Below, one piece after another: positions 24,291 to 33,204 of a DNA stretch of 64,000 bases. The DNA is taken from the NCBI RefSeq assembly GCF_001296045.1, contig NZ_LJHS01000026.1, positions 1 to 64,000 on the forward strand, read 5' to 3'. The DNA is from Rhizobium sp. AAP43 (lineage in GTDB: Bacteria > Pseudomonadota > Alphaproteobacteria > Rhizobiales > Rhizobiaceae). The translations under genes were made by a program, and so were the position numbers. Numbering within the stretch: the stretch's first letter is position 1; the number at the start of each line of letters is the position of its first letter. The notes beneath the pieces are model-generated. The model was not told the origin of the DNA, did not search any database, and worked only from the letters and a program-made list of their open reading frames with translations.

Positions 24291-25372
24291 TACATACCTC
24301 TGTAAAGTTGCAGGTGTGCATCAGCCATAGCTTCTGCGCTCCCGCCGTTTTGGCAGGTTGCATTTCCACCTAGTTGTCGTTGGTCGTTCACGGTCGCAGA
24401 CGTTGACCAGGTTGTCCGCGTCAAGTGTGAGGCCTCTGCCGACGGTCGTCCCAGCGGCCTCGCTCTTGCCCACCTAACTTCGTATAACCGGACCGGAATT
24501 GCAACAGGGCACCCTTCCGTTAAGACATTGACGAAAAAAGGATTTTTCCGAAAAATTCTCCGGTAAAATGGATTTAAATTTCGAGCGTGTTTCCTTGCGT
24601 AATTCCTTGCGGAGGCAAATCTCGGAAGAAACGAAAATTGAACTTTTGCCAGTGAAAACAATGCTCTAGGATAATCCTTGAGAAATCACGGGCTCTTTTT
24701 GCTCAGAATTCCTTTGAGAATCCTTCATTGACAGAGATTAATCCATATACTTCAATGTCTTAAGCTGTTTCGATGATTAAGGCGCGCAACTCCTTAGAGA
24801 TCGCGGCTAATCAACTGTAATTTCGTTCTGCGCATCTGTTTTTATAGTTAATTTTTATAACAAGATGTCGACTATGGCGCGCAAACATCGGCGTCCAGAC
24901 CTCATCCTCGTCCATCGTGCGCTGAATATGCGGTAGGTGTTGCGCTCGTTATGGTCCTGCACTGGCAGCCTCATGCAAGCGGGCCAAACCCGAACTGGGT
25001 CCGAGGTGACTCACAACACGTCCCCACCGCCTGATGCTCCCAATTGCGGCTCTTGGCCCGTTACTTTTGGCAGATCAGCACTTTGCAATGGCTTGGCCTC
25101 GGCTTCTTACCTATCGTGCGTCTAGAAACCAGCTCCGCCGTCCGCCCTTGCTGGTGGCCAATTACGATGGCAGTGAGCGTGGCGCTCCGGTGTCTTTAGT
25201 TCGCCGCGCGAACAAGCGAGACGTCAAAGCAGCGCCATCTCTCCCGCGTCCCCTGTTGATGAAGTGTCGCGAGGCGACATCAGTACGTGACGCGTCAAGT
25301 TAGCTCCTCCATGATCCTCGTTCTTAAACTGTAAGGCCTCCCGCATCTGGTGGGCCATCAATGGGGGTCTCG
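24291..25372. other. 1.1 kb gene-poor region
   Basis: No convincing gene. 24480-24860 is clearly AT-rich and probably contains the SNF2 operon promoter. Within it TCCTTGAGAA (24675-24684) and TCCTTTGAGAA (24710-24720) are near-identical repeats, a possible operator. 24880-25360 has only fragmented frames and may be decayed coding sequence. Confidence 0.4.
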
Positions 25373-25648
25373 ATGTTCTTCATGCGCACTGCACGTATCG
25401 TCGCGTATTTGGTCTTCGCTGTCGGTATTCTGAACGTCATAGGCGGCTTTGGGTATGCCTCCGGAATCATCGAACAAGCACCTCTGCCAAACGGTGACAC
25501 GCCGCCGCCGATCAGGACCGGGCCGATGATAGACAAGGGGATGTACATGGCGGCGGCGGCATTGGCTTTGGGGACGCTTGCAGAGATCGGGATGACATTG
25601 AGGCGGATGGTCAGTCTCGGAGCTTCGAGCGACCGGCGTCTCTCGTAG
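25373..25648 (+). CDS. Small two-pass membrane protein (91 aa)
   Basis: GGGGGT lies 5 nt before the ATG at 25373 (MFFMRTARIVAYLVFAVGIL). Two hydrophobic segments (about 5-27 and 57-77) flank a Pro-rich loop (QAPLPNGDTPPPIRTGP). No enzyme motif is seen. It is isolated and reads opposite to the genes around it. Confidence 0.65.
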   Translation: MFFMRTARIVAYLVFAVGILNVIGGFGYASGIIEQAPLPNGDTPPPIRTGPMIDKGMYMAAAALALGTLAEIGMTLRRMVSLGASSDRRLS

Positions 25649-25803
25649 GCTTCTGGAGGAGAGCCGTCTTCGGGCAGCGGCACTCAGGTGAAATTCAGCA
25701 GACGGGCGCGTGTTGGCCGCTTGAACCTGCCCCAACTGCCCAGCCCGACGCAGTTCCAGCCCATGATGTCGACGGGAATGAAGCCGACTGGCGCTGCTGG
25801 CCT

Positions 25804-25926
25804 TCAGCGGCGATTACCGATCAACTCTTTCACGAGGATCACAAGACAGTAGATCGTCAGACCTGCAATCAGAAACGCAGGGATCGCAACGACGCCGGTG
25901 ATCACATCTGCGAACGACAAGCCCAT
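25804..25926 (-). CDS. Single-pass membrane microprotein (40 aa)
   Basis: MGLSFADVITGVVAIPAFLI followed by a continuing hydrophobic run and a basic tail KELIGNRR. A strong GGGAGGG lies 8 nt before the ATG at 25926, which supports translation. An in-frame ATG at 25977 would give 57 aa but lacks such a site. The topology (one TM, positive C-terminus) resembles type I toxins and small regulatory membrane peptides; no antisense RNA was identified. Confidence 0.55.
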   Translation of the reverse strand: MGLSFADVITGVVAIPAFLIAGLTIYCLVILVKELIGNRR

Positions 25927-26051
25927 GGCATAGCCCTCCCCCGCGCTGATACCCAGCGACAATTTTAGCGCATGCATAGGCTCCCGTCACGCGGCGGCAG
26001 ATTGCCTTACTTTCGACTTTGCTGCCTTGCCACCGTTCATCTGTAGCAGGC

Positions 26052-26480
26052 TCAGGGGCCGTCTTTGCTTATCTGTGCCGGAATGCGAACGAGGGCGGGT
26101 AGGCCCAGCTTGGACCGTTCCTCGTTGATCTCCGGCAAACACATGCCGTTAACAGCGAAGTAGAGGACGACAGCGGGGGCATATTTCCAATCGACCGCAT
26201 GAGCCTTGTAGTGGCCATTCACCAACTCCAGGGCAACAGGTGTGTCAAAGCTATGCTTTTCAAAGCACGACCGTATCCCTGCACGCCGCGCCTTCAGGTT
26301 GTCTGCATCGCTCTTCTGGTCAATTTGGAGCCAGCCATCTACCACCCCTTGTAGATAGACGGCCTGAACGTCAGCTGGGGCTTTTCTCCACGCGGCGTAG
26401 TTTTCCACGAAGCCCCCAGCAACGGCTTGGACCGGGATCAATGCGGACAAAGTGAGAAACGCGTTTCTCGTCGCTCTCAT
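26052..26480 (-). CDS. Periplasmic protein of unknown function (142 aa)
   Basis: Starting at ATG 26480 gives a signal peptide (MRATRNAFLTLSALIPVQAV, AG|G). The mature domain has YLQGVVDGWLQI, two conserved-looking cysteines (IRSCFEKH, NGMCLPEI) and a helical end, reminiscent of Rap1/Tai-type periplasmic domains. It lies 80 bp downstream of, and is codirectional with, the ClpP-fold protein gene, so the two may act together in the periplasm. Confidence 0.7.
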   Translation of the reverse strand: MRATRNAFLTLSALIPVQAVAGGFVENYAAWRKAPADVQAVYLQGVVDGWLQIDQKSDADNLKARRAGIRSCFEKHSFDTPVALELVNGHYKAHAVDWKYAPAVVLYFAVNGMCLPEINEERSKLGLPALVRIPAQISKDGP

Positions 26481-26559
26481 GTGGTCAACTCTCCATCGAG
26501 ACCATACACCGATAAGCGTAACATCCCATGACCGCCAACCCACGCCACGCGCACACCGA

Positions 26560-27834
26560 TCACTGCCCGCAGATATGCCAATTCATTTGGTACCCGTACT
26601 CCCCCTCGCGTCCGTAGCACCACGCAACCGCTCGCAGCTTTGCATCGATCACCTCTCGACGGTCGCATGCTCGCCAGGTTTCGTCCTCGTCACCTGAGCC
26701 ACCTCGGCACGCCCCATTCTGATCGCGCCACTGGCTGATTAGTCTTTTGGGGGACTTCTCACCCTTATCGGTCGCTATTACCTTCCCGGTTTCTTTAACG
26801 ATCCGGCCTGTTACTGGGTCCCACTCCAGTTCAAATCGGGCGGAGCCAGACGACGTCTTCCCTCTTGCCAGACTCCTTGCGAACCACTCCACGGTACCTG
26901 CGACTTCGCACCTGTCATTGCACGTGACACTCTCCGAGCCATGCACAACGCTGTATGCGCGCTCGGGCCAGCGCTCGGCGAACGCAATCTTTTCCTTCAT
27001 GACGTCCGCCTGTGACACGTCCGCGCCGTAGAACGTCACCTCCGGGGCGTAAGCACTCCTCATGAAGTTGATGGCCAAACTGTTCGGTTTCGACCATGCG
27101 GCATGATACTCAGCAACGAACTTGCGGGCTCGATCTTCGGTAGTTTGCGTGACTGGGTTTGGTTCGGCAGTTTCCGAGACCGGTACCGATGTCGGTGTCG
27201 GCAGAGTAGGCTTCACCGTAACATCAGGTTTCGACATGTTGCCGATGACGACCCCGGTTCCAGTATCGTTGACGATTGCGTATTCCTGCATTTCCTTGCC
27301 GGTGAGATAGCGCATGTCGTCGCTACCCGTGGAAAGGCTCAATTGCAAAAGACGGGGATCGACCCCCATTTCGATTATATATGTCATGATTTCAGCGGTC
27401 AGCGCCTGAACGGCTGCAGCTGCCTCATGTCCGTCAATTACTGTATCACCGGCGAACGAGGTCCTGTGAACTCCAATAGACCCTGGCTCCGCCGACCTTG
27501 TAACACCACCGAGGAATGCAAGCGCACAAGCGGAAGAGCACTCCAGCGAGCGTAACTGGACGGTGGACAGCCCCATCGAACGGATAGCTCGACCAAGCCT
27601 GAGAGCTGCATCGACGTTGCCTCCTCCGCTATCAAATGTCACGACTTTAGCGTCAACGGCTTGCACCGCCTTTTCTAGGTCGGCAACTTGATCGTCAAAA
27701 CGGAATTCACCCTTCACTAATATGACCGTGGAGCCGTTATCCAGAGGTGCAGGGTGAAACTCTAAAGCCTGAGTTGCGACGTGACTGCTAAAAACGGCGA
27801 TGATGCCGAAACCGAGATTTGCCGCGTATTTCAT
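26560..27834 (-). CDS. Periplasmic ClpP-fold protease-like protein with NTF2-like domain
   Basis: 424 aa with the start at ATG 27834 (GGGGGAT 5 nt upstream) and a signal peptide ending near ATQA. Residues about 25-190 are a crotonase/ClpP-like fold of the COG3904 type: TFDSGGGNVDAALRLG, then SLECSSACALAFLGG with the candidate catalytic Ser, and GVHRTSFAG with the His. Residues about 235-350 (FVAEYHAAWSKP, RSAYAPEVTFYGAD) look like an NTF2/SnoaL domain, and the C-terminus has Cys pairs. Substrate unknown. A second COG3904-like protein lies at 36720-38075. Confidence 0.75.
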   Translation of the reverse strand: MKYAANLGFGIIAVFSSHVATQALEFHPAPLDNGSTVILVKGEFRFDDQVADLEKAVQAVDAKVVTFDSGGGNVDAALRLGRAIRSMGLSTVQLRSLECSSACALAFLGGVTRSAEPGSIGVHRTSFAGDTVIDGHEAAAAVQALTAEIMTYIIEMGVDPRLLQLSLSTGSDDMRYLTGKEMQEYAIVNDTGTGVVIGNMSKPDVTVKPTLPTPTSVPVSETAEPNPVTQTTEDRARKFVAEYHAAWSKPNSLAINFMRSAYAPEVTFYGADVSQADVMKEKIAFAERWPERAYSVVHGSESVTCNDRCEVAGTVEWFARSLARGKTSSGSARFELEWDPVTGRIVKETGKVIATDKGEKSPKRLISQWRDQNGACRGGSGDEDETWRACDRREVIDAKLRAVAWCYGREGEYGYQMNWHICGQ

Positions 27835-28125
27835 CCTATCCCCCATTGCTCGGAATTAGTTGCATAGGGTTCAAAGCAACTCAAGCGCGCTGCTGATCGC
27901 GTTGGTACACCGCCCAGGTCCTAACGTCATTAGTCGTGATCTGAAAGATCGCTCAGGGTTCGGTGAAGACCATGGTACGTGACGGCGCGCCAAGGCGGAC
28001 AGTCCGCTATCAGATTTCGGCATTGCTCGCCCGCTCCGGTCGCAAGGATCGCTACTCTATCGGAAACGCAAAGGCGTGCCTCACCGGAGTTTCGCGGTCC
28101 GCGTCGAAGAAAGAGGAAGCTGGAG

Positions 28126-28368
28126 GGGAACGGTTTCGCAACTCAGCCCAGGGTTCTGGACCGCCTTTGCCTACGGAACTCTGGGTATGAGAACTCGCCC
28201 CCTGTTGCGTACGACAGGAAGAGTGATGTGACCTGGGTACAACCCACATTGATTGCCGAGATTGAATATAGGGCGTGGACTTCCGATGGAAAACTGCGCC
28301 ACGCGGTCTACAAGGGGTTGCGCGAAATTCAAGACAATGCGGATGTGTTTCGTCTCGATCATTTATAG
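28126..28368 (+). pseudogene. Remnant of an ATP-dependent DNA ligase (LigD-type) C-terminus
   Basis: The frame reads GNGFATQPRVLDRL, then DVTWVQPTLIAEIEYRAWTS and DGKLRHAVYKGLRE before the stop. This matches the end of the LigD ligase OB-fold domain (G-x-GF, then W-V-x-P-x-L-[IV]-AE-[IV]-E-x-x-x-W-T-x-DG-x-LRH-x-x-[FY]-KGLRE). The adenylation domain is missing upstream, so it is a fragment left by a deletion or insertion. The GIY-YIG gene starts 14 bp after it. Confidence 0.75.
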
Positions 28369-28382
28369 GCCTGCGTCCGACC

Positions 28383-29213
28383 ATGTTGACCTTTGGAAAC
28401 CTCTTGGACCTGGTTGGGATCGACCGCGCGTCAGTTCGTCTCCTTCGGCATCAAGATAATCGATACCCAGGTCATCCGTCACCCTACGCGCTTTGGCGCG
28501 ACAATCGTCCTCGCTTCGAGGATTACCAGACAACGCAAGGCTACGGTGACGCTGCTAAACTCCGGGCACCCCTATGGGCCTCGTTCGTGGGGGTCCCGGA
28601 AAGGCAGACCTTGTTCGTCGGATTGTATGCTGCTGAGCTGGTCGGACCCCTTCCACAAGATCGCCCACATCCGGTCCATGGTGAGCCTGAGTTGGCAGGG
28701 AGCTGCAACTTTTATCGCCTGGAGCAGAGACCCGAGTTGGCAGAGTATGCCGGACGACTCTGGATCGAGTGGGGCGACGGTTTCCGAGCTTGGATTCAGC
28801 GCGGAGATACCGTCAGCAAACCCATCGTCGAGCTGACGCGAACCTTTGGGGAGCCGGAGTTTCCGGGCTTCTCGACTTTGATCCTGAAACTTTCCGAGAT
28901 CGAGACCCTGCCGTCGAGCTGGTCGGTCGCACTTACCTCTACCCGAGGCATCTACCTGCTGACTTGCCCTCGGACGCGTGAGCAATATGTCGGAATGGCC
29001 TCCGGCGCTGGCGGTTTCCTTGGCCGATGGCGTGAGTATTTCGCGACCGGCCATGGTGGCAACGTGGCTCTCAAAAGCCGCGATCCCAGCGATTACCAGG
29101 TCTCTATTCTGGAGACGGTCGGCAACGCTGCAACCATTGCCGACCTTTTATTCCTCGAAGGGACATGGAAAGACAAACTGATGAGCCGCGAATTCGGTCT
29201 GAACCGGAACTGA
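28383..29213 (+). CDS. GIY-YIG nuclease domain protein
   Basis: 276 aa with ATG at 28383 (longer frame from 28275 overlaps the ligase remnant and is rejected). The C-terminal about 95 residues hold GIYLLTCPRTREQYVGMASG, a conserved Arg in GRWREYF, and an E in DLLFLEGTWKDKL, the order of catalytic residues in GIY-YIG nucleases (Tyr, Tyr, Arg, Glu). The N-terminal 180 residues may recognise the target (WASFVGVPERQTLFVGLYAA). The next gene begins 3 bp after the stop, so the two are co-translated. Confidence 0.82.
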   Translation: MLTFGNLLDLVGIDRASVRLLRHQDNRYPGHPSPYALWRDNRPRFEDYQTTQGYGDAAKLRAPLWASFVGVPERQTLFVGLYAAELVGPLPQDRPHPVHGEPELAGSCNFYRLEQRPELAEYAGRLWIEWGDGFRAWIQRGDTVSKPIVELTRTFGEPEFPGFSTLILKLSEIETLPSSWSVALTSTRGIYLLTCPRTREQYVGMASGAGGFLGRWREYFATGHGGNVALKSRDPSDYQVSILETVGNAATIADLLFLEGTWKDKLMSREFGLNRN

Positions 29214-29215
29214 CG

Positions 29216-29692
29216 ATGGAAGATTTCGAACAGAAAACGACGGCCGAGCTGCTGAAAATGCACGCATCGATCATGGAGGAGTTGCGCAATAGAAATGTTC
29301 TCCGCAGCGCCAACAATCCGACGGGCGATCTCGCTGAGTACCTTTTCTGCACTGCTTTTGGCTGGGATCAGGCGTCGAACTCGGTGAAAGGGCTCGACGC
29401 CGTAGACGCCGGTGGCGTCCGTTACCAGATCAAGGGAAGGCGGATGCATCAACGGAACAAGTCCCGGCAGCTTTCCGCCATCCGCGACCTGGAGGGTTTT
29501 GACGTCCTCGCTGCTGTGCTTTTCGACGATGACTACAACATCGTGCGTGCCGCTTTGATCCCGGCCGTCGTTGTGAAGGAGAAATCGGTCTACATAAGCC
29601 ACACGAACAGCCACAAATTCATGCTGAAGGATGTGATTTGGTATGTTCCGAATGTTCTCGATGTTACCGAGCAGCTGCGGGCAGTACCATAG
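29216..29692 (+). CDS. DUF6998-like restriction-endonuclease-fold protein
   Basis: 158 aa. NPTGDLAEYLFCTAFGW, then KGLDAVDAGGVRYQIKGRR fits a PD-(D/E)XK-like core: Glu in the first helix, Asp in the strand and Q-I-K instead of E-x-K. SRQLSAIRDLEGFDVLAAV follows as in DUF6998-type proteins. It is directly after the GIY-YIG gene. The pair suggests a two-nuclease restriction module with no methyltransferase of its own; function is inference. Confidence 0.72.
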   Translation: MEDFEQKTTAELLKMHASIMEELRNRNVLRSANNPTGDLAEYLFCTAFGWDQASNSVKGLDAVDAGGVRYQIKGRRMHQRNKSRQLSAIRDLEGFDVLAAVLFDDDYNIVRAALIPAVVVKEKSVYISHTNSHKFMLKDVIWYVPNVLDVTEQLRAVP

Positions 29693-29723
29693 TCGACCCT
29701 GGGTTTCATTGGAGATTGTAGGC

Positions 29724-30245
29724 ATGGAGCAACTGGATGAAATAATCAGATCGTCCGCAGCAGCGATTGGTCCTGAGTATTTTCAACTGCCAGTCGCGGG
29801 GCGTGAGCCAGCGCTATACGAGCGCGTTTATTGCTACGAGCTGTACCATCAGATGCGCGCCCGATGGCCCGAAACAAACGTCTTTTTGACCGGTGAAATT
29901 CCAAAGCGCGGCCACGAAATCATAATGGCAAACATTGGGAGCGCCGTTGTTCCGGATTTCCTGATCCATGAGCCCGGGAACATGGACAACAATCATGCGA
30001 TCATAGAGGTCAAGTCATCACTAGCGTCTTCTTCTGGCATCAGGAAGGATTTGGCGACCTTGGATCAATTCCTTATCGAGGTGGGCTATGAGCGAGCGAT
30101 CTATCTGTTCTACGGCGAGGAAATTGACCTGGATTTAGTCCAGAAACTTGCGGCAGAGCGCCCCGTTCAAGGGCGCATCGAAATCTGGTTGCACAGTAAG
30201 CCCGGTCTTCAGGCTGAGCAGATAGCCGAAATCCTTCCACGATGA
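29724..30245 (+). CDS. PD-(D/E)XK-like nuclease-fold protein (173 aa)
   Basis: GGAG lies 8 nt before the ATG at 29724. The core VVPDFLIHEPG then NHAIIEVKSS contains the Asp and E-x-K of PD-(D/E)XK enzymes, with an upstream Glu in VFLTGEIPKRGHEI. The rest (LDQFLIEVGYERAIYLFYGE) is the usual alpha/beta end. Located 31 bp after the DUF6998-like gene in the same direction, so probably the third gene of this unit. Confidence 0.68.
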   Translation: MEQLDEIIRSSAAAIGPEYFQLPVAGREPALYERVYCYELYHQMRARWPETNVFLTGEIPKRGHEIIMANIGSAVVPDFLIHEPGNMDNNHAIIEVKSSLASSSGIRKDLATLDQFLIEVGYERAIYLFYGEEIDLDLVQKLAAERPVQGRIEIWLHSKPGLQAEQIAEILPR

Positions 30246-30282
30246 GGCCTACGATAACGCCGCTCGGTAGGCGCGAGCGTAC

Positions 30283-31452
30283 TTAGACCCTCTTTTCCGA
30301 TGAATCGTTCGCAGCGACGATGAGACGTGCCCGCTCGTACAGCTCATCGAATGTTATAATTTCAGGCCGGAGCAAATTCCGCCTGAAACGTTCGAAGCTG
30401 GCAAACTTCCGCTCATTCACCCCATTCTCGCCTTCGAACTCGCTCAGACGGCCACAAATGACAAAGGAACGCGGCTCCGTAGTGTAGATCGTTTCCCCGG
30501 TCGGTTCGCCATCGCCATCGGTCAGGCGGACTGCCGCGCCCCAACGGTCCATGGCGGCGGCGACTGTTCCTTGGACCTGCGCAACTGCACCCGAAAGCTC
30601 CTTTGAGGGAGCCCAGATACCCGACCGGTACTGATCTGGAGCGACCAAGTCGGTGCGATGATGTTTCAGTTCAACGAAAGCCGAGGTAGTGAGCGCGGCC
30701 CGTGATCGAAGGAGCGCGTCCACGCGTTTGCCCGGACCGTCGATGTCATGGCCACGGACCGTCTGTTCTAATTTCCGCTCGTCCAGAGGGCCAAAATTGA
30801 TCAGGCTCAGGGAGTAGCCCAAAATCCAATGGTTCTTCTCCATGAAGCGCTGCCACAGCCCTTCTGGCCCCCTTCCATGATGGGCGACACACTCGTCAAA
30901 ATAGTCCGCATCGGTAAGCAATCGCTCAAAAATCGAAAGCTGCTTTTTCCGGTATGAGAGGGCCACGACGTCCTCAGTCGTTATCTCATTCCGGGCAATA
31001 GCGGCCAGAAGCTGTTGGTTGTCGGCTGCGACCCGACGAAGCTGGTCCGGCTCTAGGAGAAGTTCTTCGAGGTCGCTGTCCCGGATGTTCAAGCGACCGT
31101 CATCCGGAAAATGAATCTTCTGGATGTTCGAGATGAACTTCAGCAGAGCCCTCATCTCGTCTACCCCAAAGGAGAAATACTCCTTGGCATTGCCCTTCGA
31201 TGTGAACTTTTGGATAGTCACCGTCTGGAAAGCGCGGTCGTCCTCCAGAAAGGTCGCCTTGATTTGGAAGCGCCCAGCATCGGTTTGTCGAAGAACAAGC
31301 TCCTCTTTGACGTTGGCAAACTGGTAGCCGGGACCGCCATCGATATATTTGTTGGCGATGCGAAGCTTCCGACCCGTGTAGTCAGTGAAGGCCGGGCTTG
31401 CGTAGGTCTTGTCGGGCCGGGAATTAAGGAAAATCTCTTCTTCGCTGCTCAT
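30283..31452 (-). CDS. sduA: Shedu anti-phage nuclease SduA (DUF4263)
   Basis: 389 aa. The C-terminal half is a DUF4263 domain: FMEKNHWILGYSLSLINFGP, GKRVDALLRSRAALTTSAFV and ELKHHRTDLVA with Asp245, Glu261 and Lys263 as the PD-(D/E)XK catalytic set, then a conserved Q-V-Q helix (LSGAVAQVQGTVAAAM). Shedu is a known single-gene anti-phage system in which this nuclease is regulated by its N-terminal domain. It is convergent with the restriction-like trio and divergent from the zinc-ribbon gene. Confidence 0.88.
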   Translation of the reverse strand: MSSEEEIFLNSRPDKTYASPAFTDYTGRKLRIANKYIDGGPGYQFANVKEELVLRQTDAGRFQIKATFLEDDRAFQTVTIQKFTSKGNAKEYFSFGVDEMRALLKFISNIQKIHFPDDGRLNIRDSDLEELLLEPDQLRRVAADNQQLLAAIARNEITTEDVVALSYRKKQLSIFERLLTDADYFDECVAHHGRGPEGLWQRFMEKNHWILGYSLSLINFGPLDERKLEQTVRGHDIDGPGKRVDALLRSRAALTTSAFVELKHHRTDLVAPDQYRSGIWAPSKELSGAVAQVQGTVAAAMDRWGAAVRLTDGDGEPTGETIYTTEPRSFVICGRLSEFEGENGVNERKFASFERFRRNLLRPEIITFDELYERARLIVAANDSSEKRV

Positions 31453-31668
31453 GAACGGCGCTCACGTTTCACACGAGCAATTTCTAGCAGATTTTCGAGA
31501 TTTATAGCGGCAGTTGGCTATTTATCCATCCGTTGCCAACTGTGTCCCGGATGCGCTTCCCGAAGCCTGGCTACCCGAACCGTTCAAACGCCTGTGGGAA
31601 GCGGCTTCCTGCCGATTGCGAGAACGAAAAGCTTCTGCATCAATGCTTCCGAGCAAATCGAGGTAAAA

Positions 31669-32592
31669 ATGATGAGGTCCTGCGTTGTATGCGGCGGCGC
31701 TGCCGAGATCGGCAGTAACGGCGATATCCGGCAATATCGCTGCGGCCGCTGCGGGCCTTATCTTATAACGGGCACAGCTGTCGCCCTCCTGAAAGGCCGC
31801 ACCCAGCCAAACGGGGCAGTCATCGAGCTTATTGTTGCAAAGGTAAGTCATTATATTCGCACGCACTCGACCGAGGAAGCATGGCTGGAGATCGACTCTG
31901 CTCTGATTGATGAAATGGTGGCGCAAAAGCTGCCGTCGCTAAACCAGCAGATCGACAACCTTCTGCGCTGGATGGCAGAGCAAGCCGGTGAAGACCATCT
32001 CGCAGCCCTGGAGTTTTCAGCTTTCGATGTTAGCTCCCTCATGGGTGCTGCCTCTGAAGATAGTGCGGGTGACCTGATAGACGAAGCAGCACAGTCTGGT
32101 CTGATACAGTTCGTGCCCGATGATTGCTATCGCTTGACCAAAGCGGGCTGGGACCGGCTATCCGTGACCGAACCACTCCCAGCGCAACGTCAGGAACGGA
32201 GGGAGTTCGTGGACAGCGAGCGGATGGCAGAGTTACGAGCAATTCCAGATGGGGAATTCGACCTCAGACGTCTAATCAGAATGTGCGGCGAGATCAACAG
32301 CGCTTGGGAAGCCGGTAATCTGATATCGGTTGGCATGCTTTCAAGGGCGATTGTGGATCACGTTCCGCCCATTTTCGGGCAGGCCAACTTTTCACAGGTA
32401 GCAAGTCAAGCGTCTTCTCGATCTATCGGAGGATCGTTCCAGCATCTTCACACAGGGCTCCGTCACATCGCTGACGGTGCGCTTCACACGCACATCCGTC
32501 GAAGAGAGATACTCCCAACGCCGACCCAGGTGGACTTCCGGCAGAGCCTTGATGTCTTACTGGGCGAAATAGTCCGACTTCTACGAACCTGA
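31669..32592 (+). CDS. Zinc-ribbon protein with Abi-like C-terminal domain
   Basis: 307 aa with tandem ATG at 31669/31672 and GAGG upstream; the frame open from 31111 overlaps sduA and is rejected. The N-terminus holds CVVCGGAAEIGS and YRCGRCGPYLI, a four-Cys zinc ribbon. The last 110 residues (GNLISVGMLSRAIVDHVPPI, FQHLHTGLRHIADGALHTHI, REILPTPTQVDFRQSLDVLL) are a conserved helical domain seen in proteins of defence islands and similar in layout to abortive-infection C-termini. I infer a defence role; mechanism unknown. Confidence 0.7.
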   Translation: MMRSCVVCGGAAEIGSNGDIRQYRCGRCGPYLITGTAVALLKGRTQPNGAVIELIVAKVSHYIRTHSTEEAWLEIDSALIDEMVAQKLPSLNQQIDNLLRWMAEQAGEDHLAALEFSAFDVSSLMGAASEDSAGDLIDEAAQSGLIQFVPDDCYRLTKAGWDRLSVTEPLPAQRQERREFVDSERMAELRAIPDGEFDLRRLIRMCGEINSAWEAGNLISVGMLSRAIVDHVPPIFGQANFSQVASQASSRSIGGSFQHLHTGLRHIADGALHTHIRRREILPTPTQVDFRQSLDVLLGEIVRLLRT

Positions 32593-32678
32593 TGCTTACC
32601 GGCATTCAGAACTCTGTAGGTTGTTGCGGCGGAAGGAGCAACGGATGCCGCTTATAAGCCGAGCAGGAGCACGTTCTA

Positions 32679-33128
32679 ATGGATGTGAAAAGTTCCCAGG
32701 TGACCGGCAACGCAGCATTGCATTACGCGGCTTGGCAGTTGTCGAGGCGCGGGTGGAACGTCCTGATGACGGCCCGCAATTCGAAGGGCAGTGATCTGTA
32801 TTGCGCGAACGATGCAGAGACTGTTTTCTTCGGGGTCCAGAGCAAAGGGCTGGCCAAGAGAGACCCGGTTGGCCTCGGTGGTAGTCTGGACAATCTTAGG
32901 TCTGATTGGTGGATCATTACCATCAAAGCGAAAACCGATGCGCCAGTCTGCTACATCATGACGCTCGAAGAAGTCAAAGCCCTGTGCCATCGCAGTGACC
33001 CTGCGAAGACTATCAATGGCAAAGTGTCGATGTGGCTGCAGCCGACGGCTTATGATCGCCCCGAGTTCCGTGAGGCTTGGCATCGGTTCGGTGTGGTGGC
33101 TGAGGCAGACTTGGCTGCACCTGCTTGA
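32679..33128 (+). CDS. PD-(D/E)XK-like restriction-fold protein (149 aa)
   Basis: VTGNAALHYAAWQLSRRGWN opens the fold; SKGSDLYCAN gives the Asp, and VFFGVQSKGLAKR provides Q-x-K in place of E-x-K. YIMTLEEVKALC is the next strand/helix. This is the typical layout of small Holliday-resolvase-like or Mrr-like nucleases, possibly with altered activity. It follows the zinc-ribbon gene by 86 bp. Confidence 0.6.
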   Translation: MDVKSSQVTGNAALHYAAWQLSRRGWNVLMTARNSKGSDLYCANDAETVFFGVQSKGLAKRDPVGLGGSLDNLRSDWWIITIKAKTDAPVCYIMTLEEVKALCHRSDPAKTINGKVSMWLQPTAYDRPEFREAWHRFGVVAEADLAAPA

Positions 33129-33204
33129 AACCCTACTGCATGGAATAGGTGTGCCTTATGATGATGAGATGCGAGGAGAATGATTTCCCGTGCCAGAACC
33201 CGTG

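Noticed and set aside
24290..24661. 123-aa minus-strand frame upstream of the SNF2 operon
   Set aside because: Its C-terminal residues merely run into the start of the first operon gene, composition is poor, and the region is AT-rich promoter-like sequence.
28275..28382. Longer start for the GIY-YIG protein
   Set aside because: The extra residues are Arg/Cys-rich and out-of-frame shadow of the LigD remnant; start at 28383 avoids this.
31111..31668. Extension of the zinc-ribbon protein to a 493-aa protein
   Set aside because: The extra 186 residues overlap sduA antisense and have shadow-like composition; a GAGG site supports the start at 31669.
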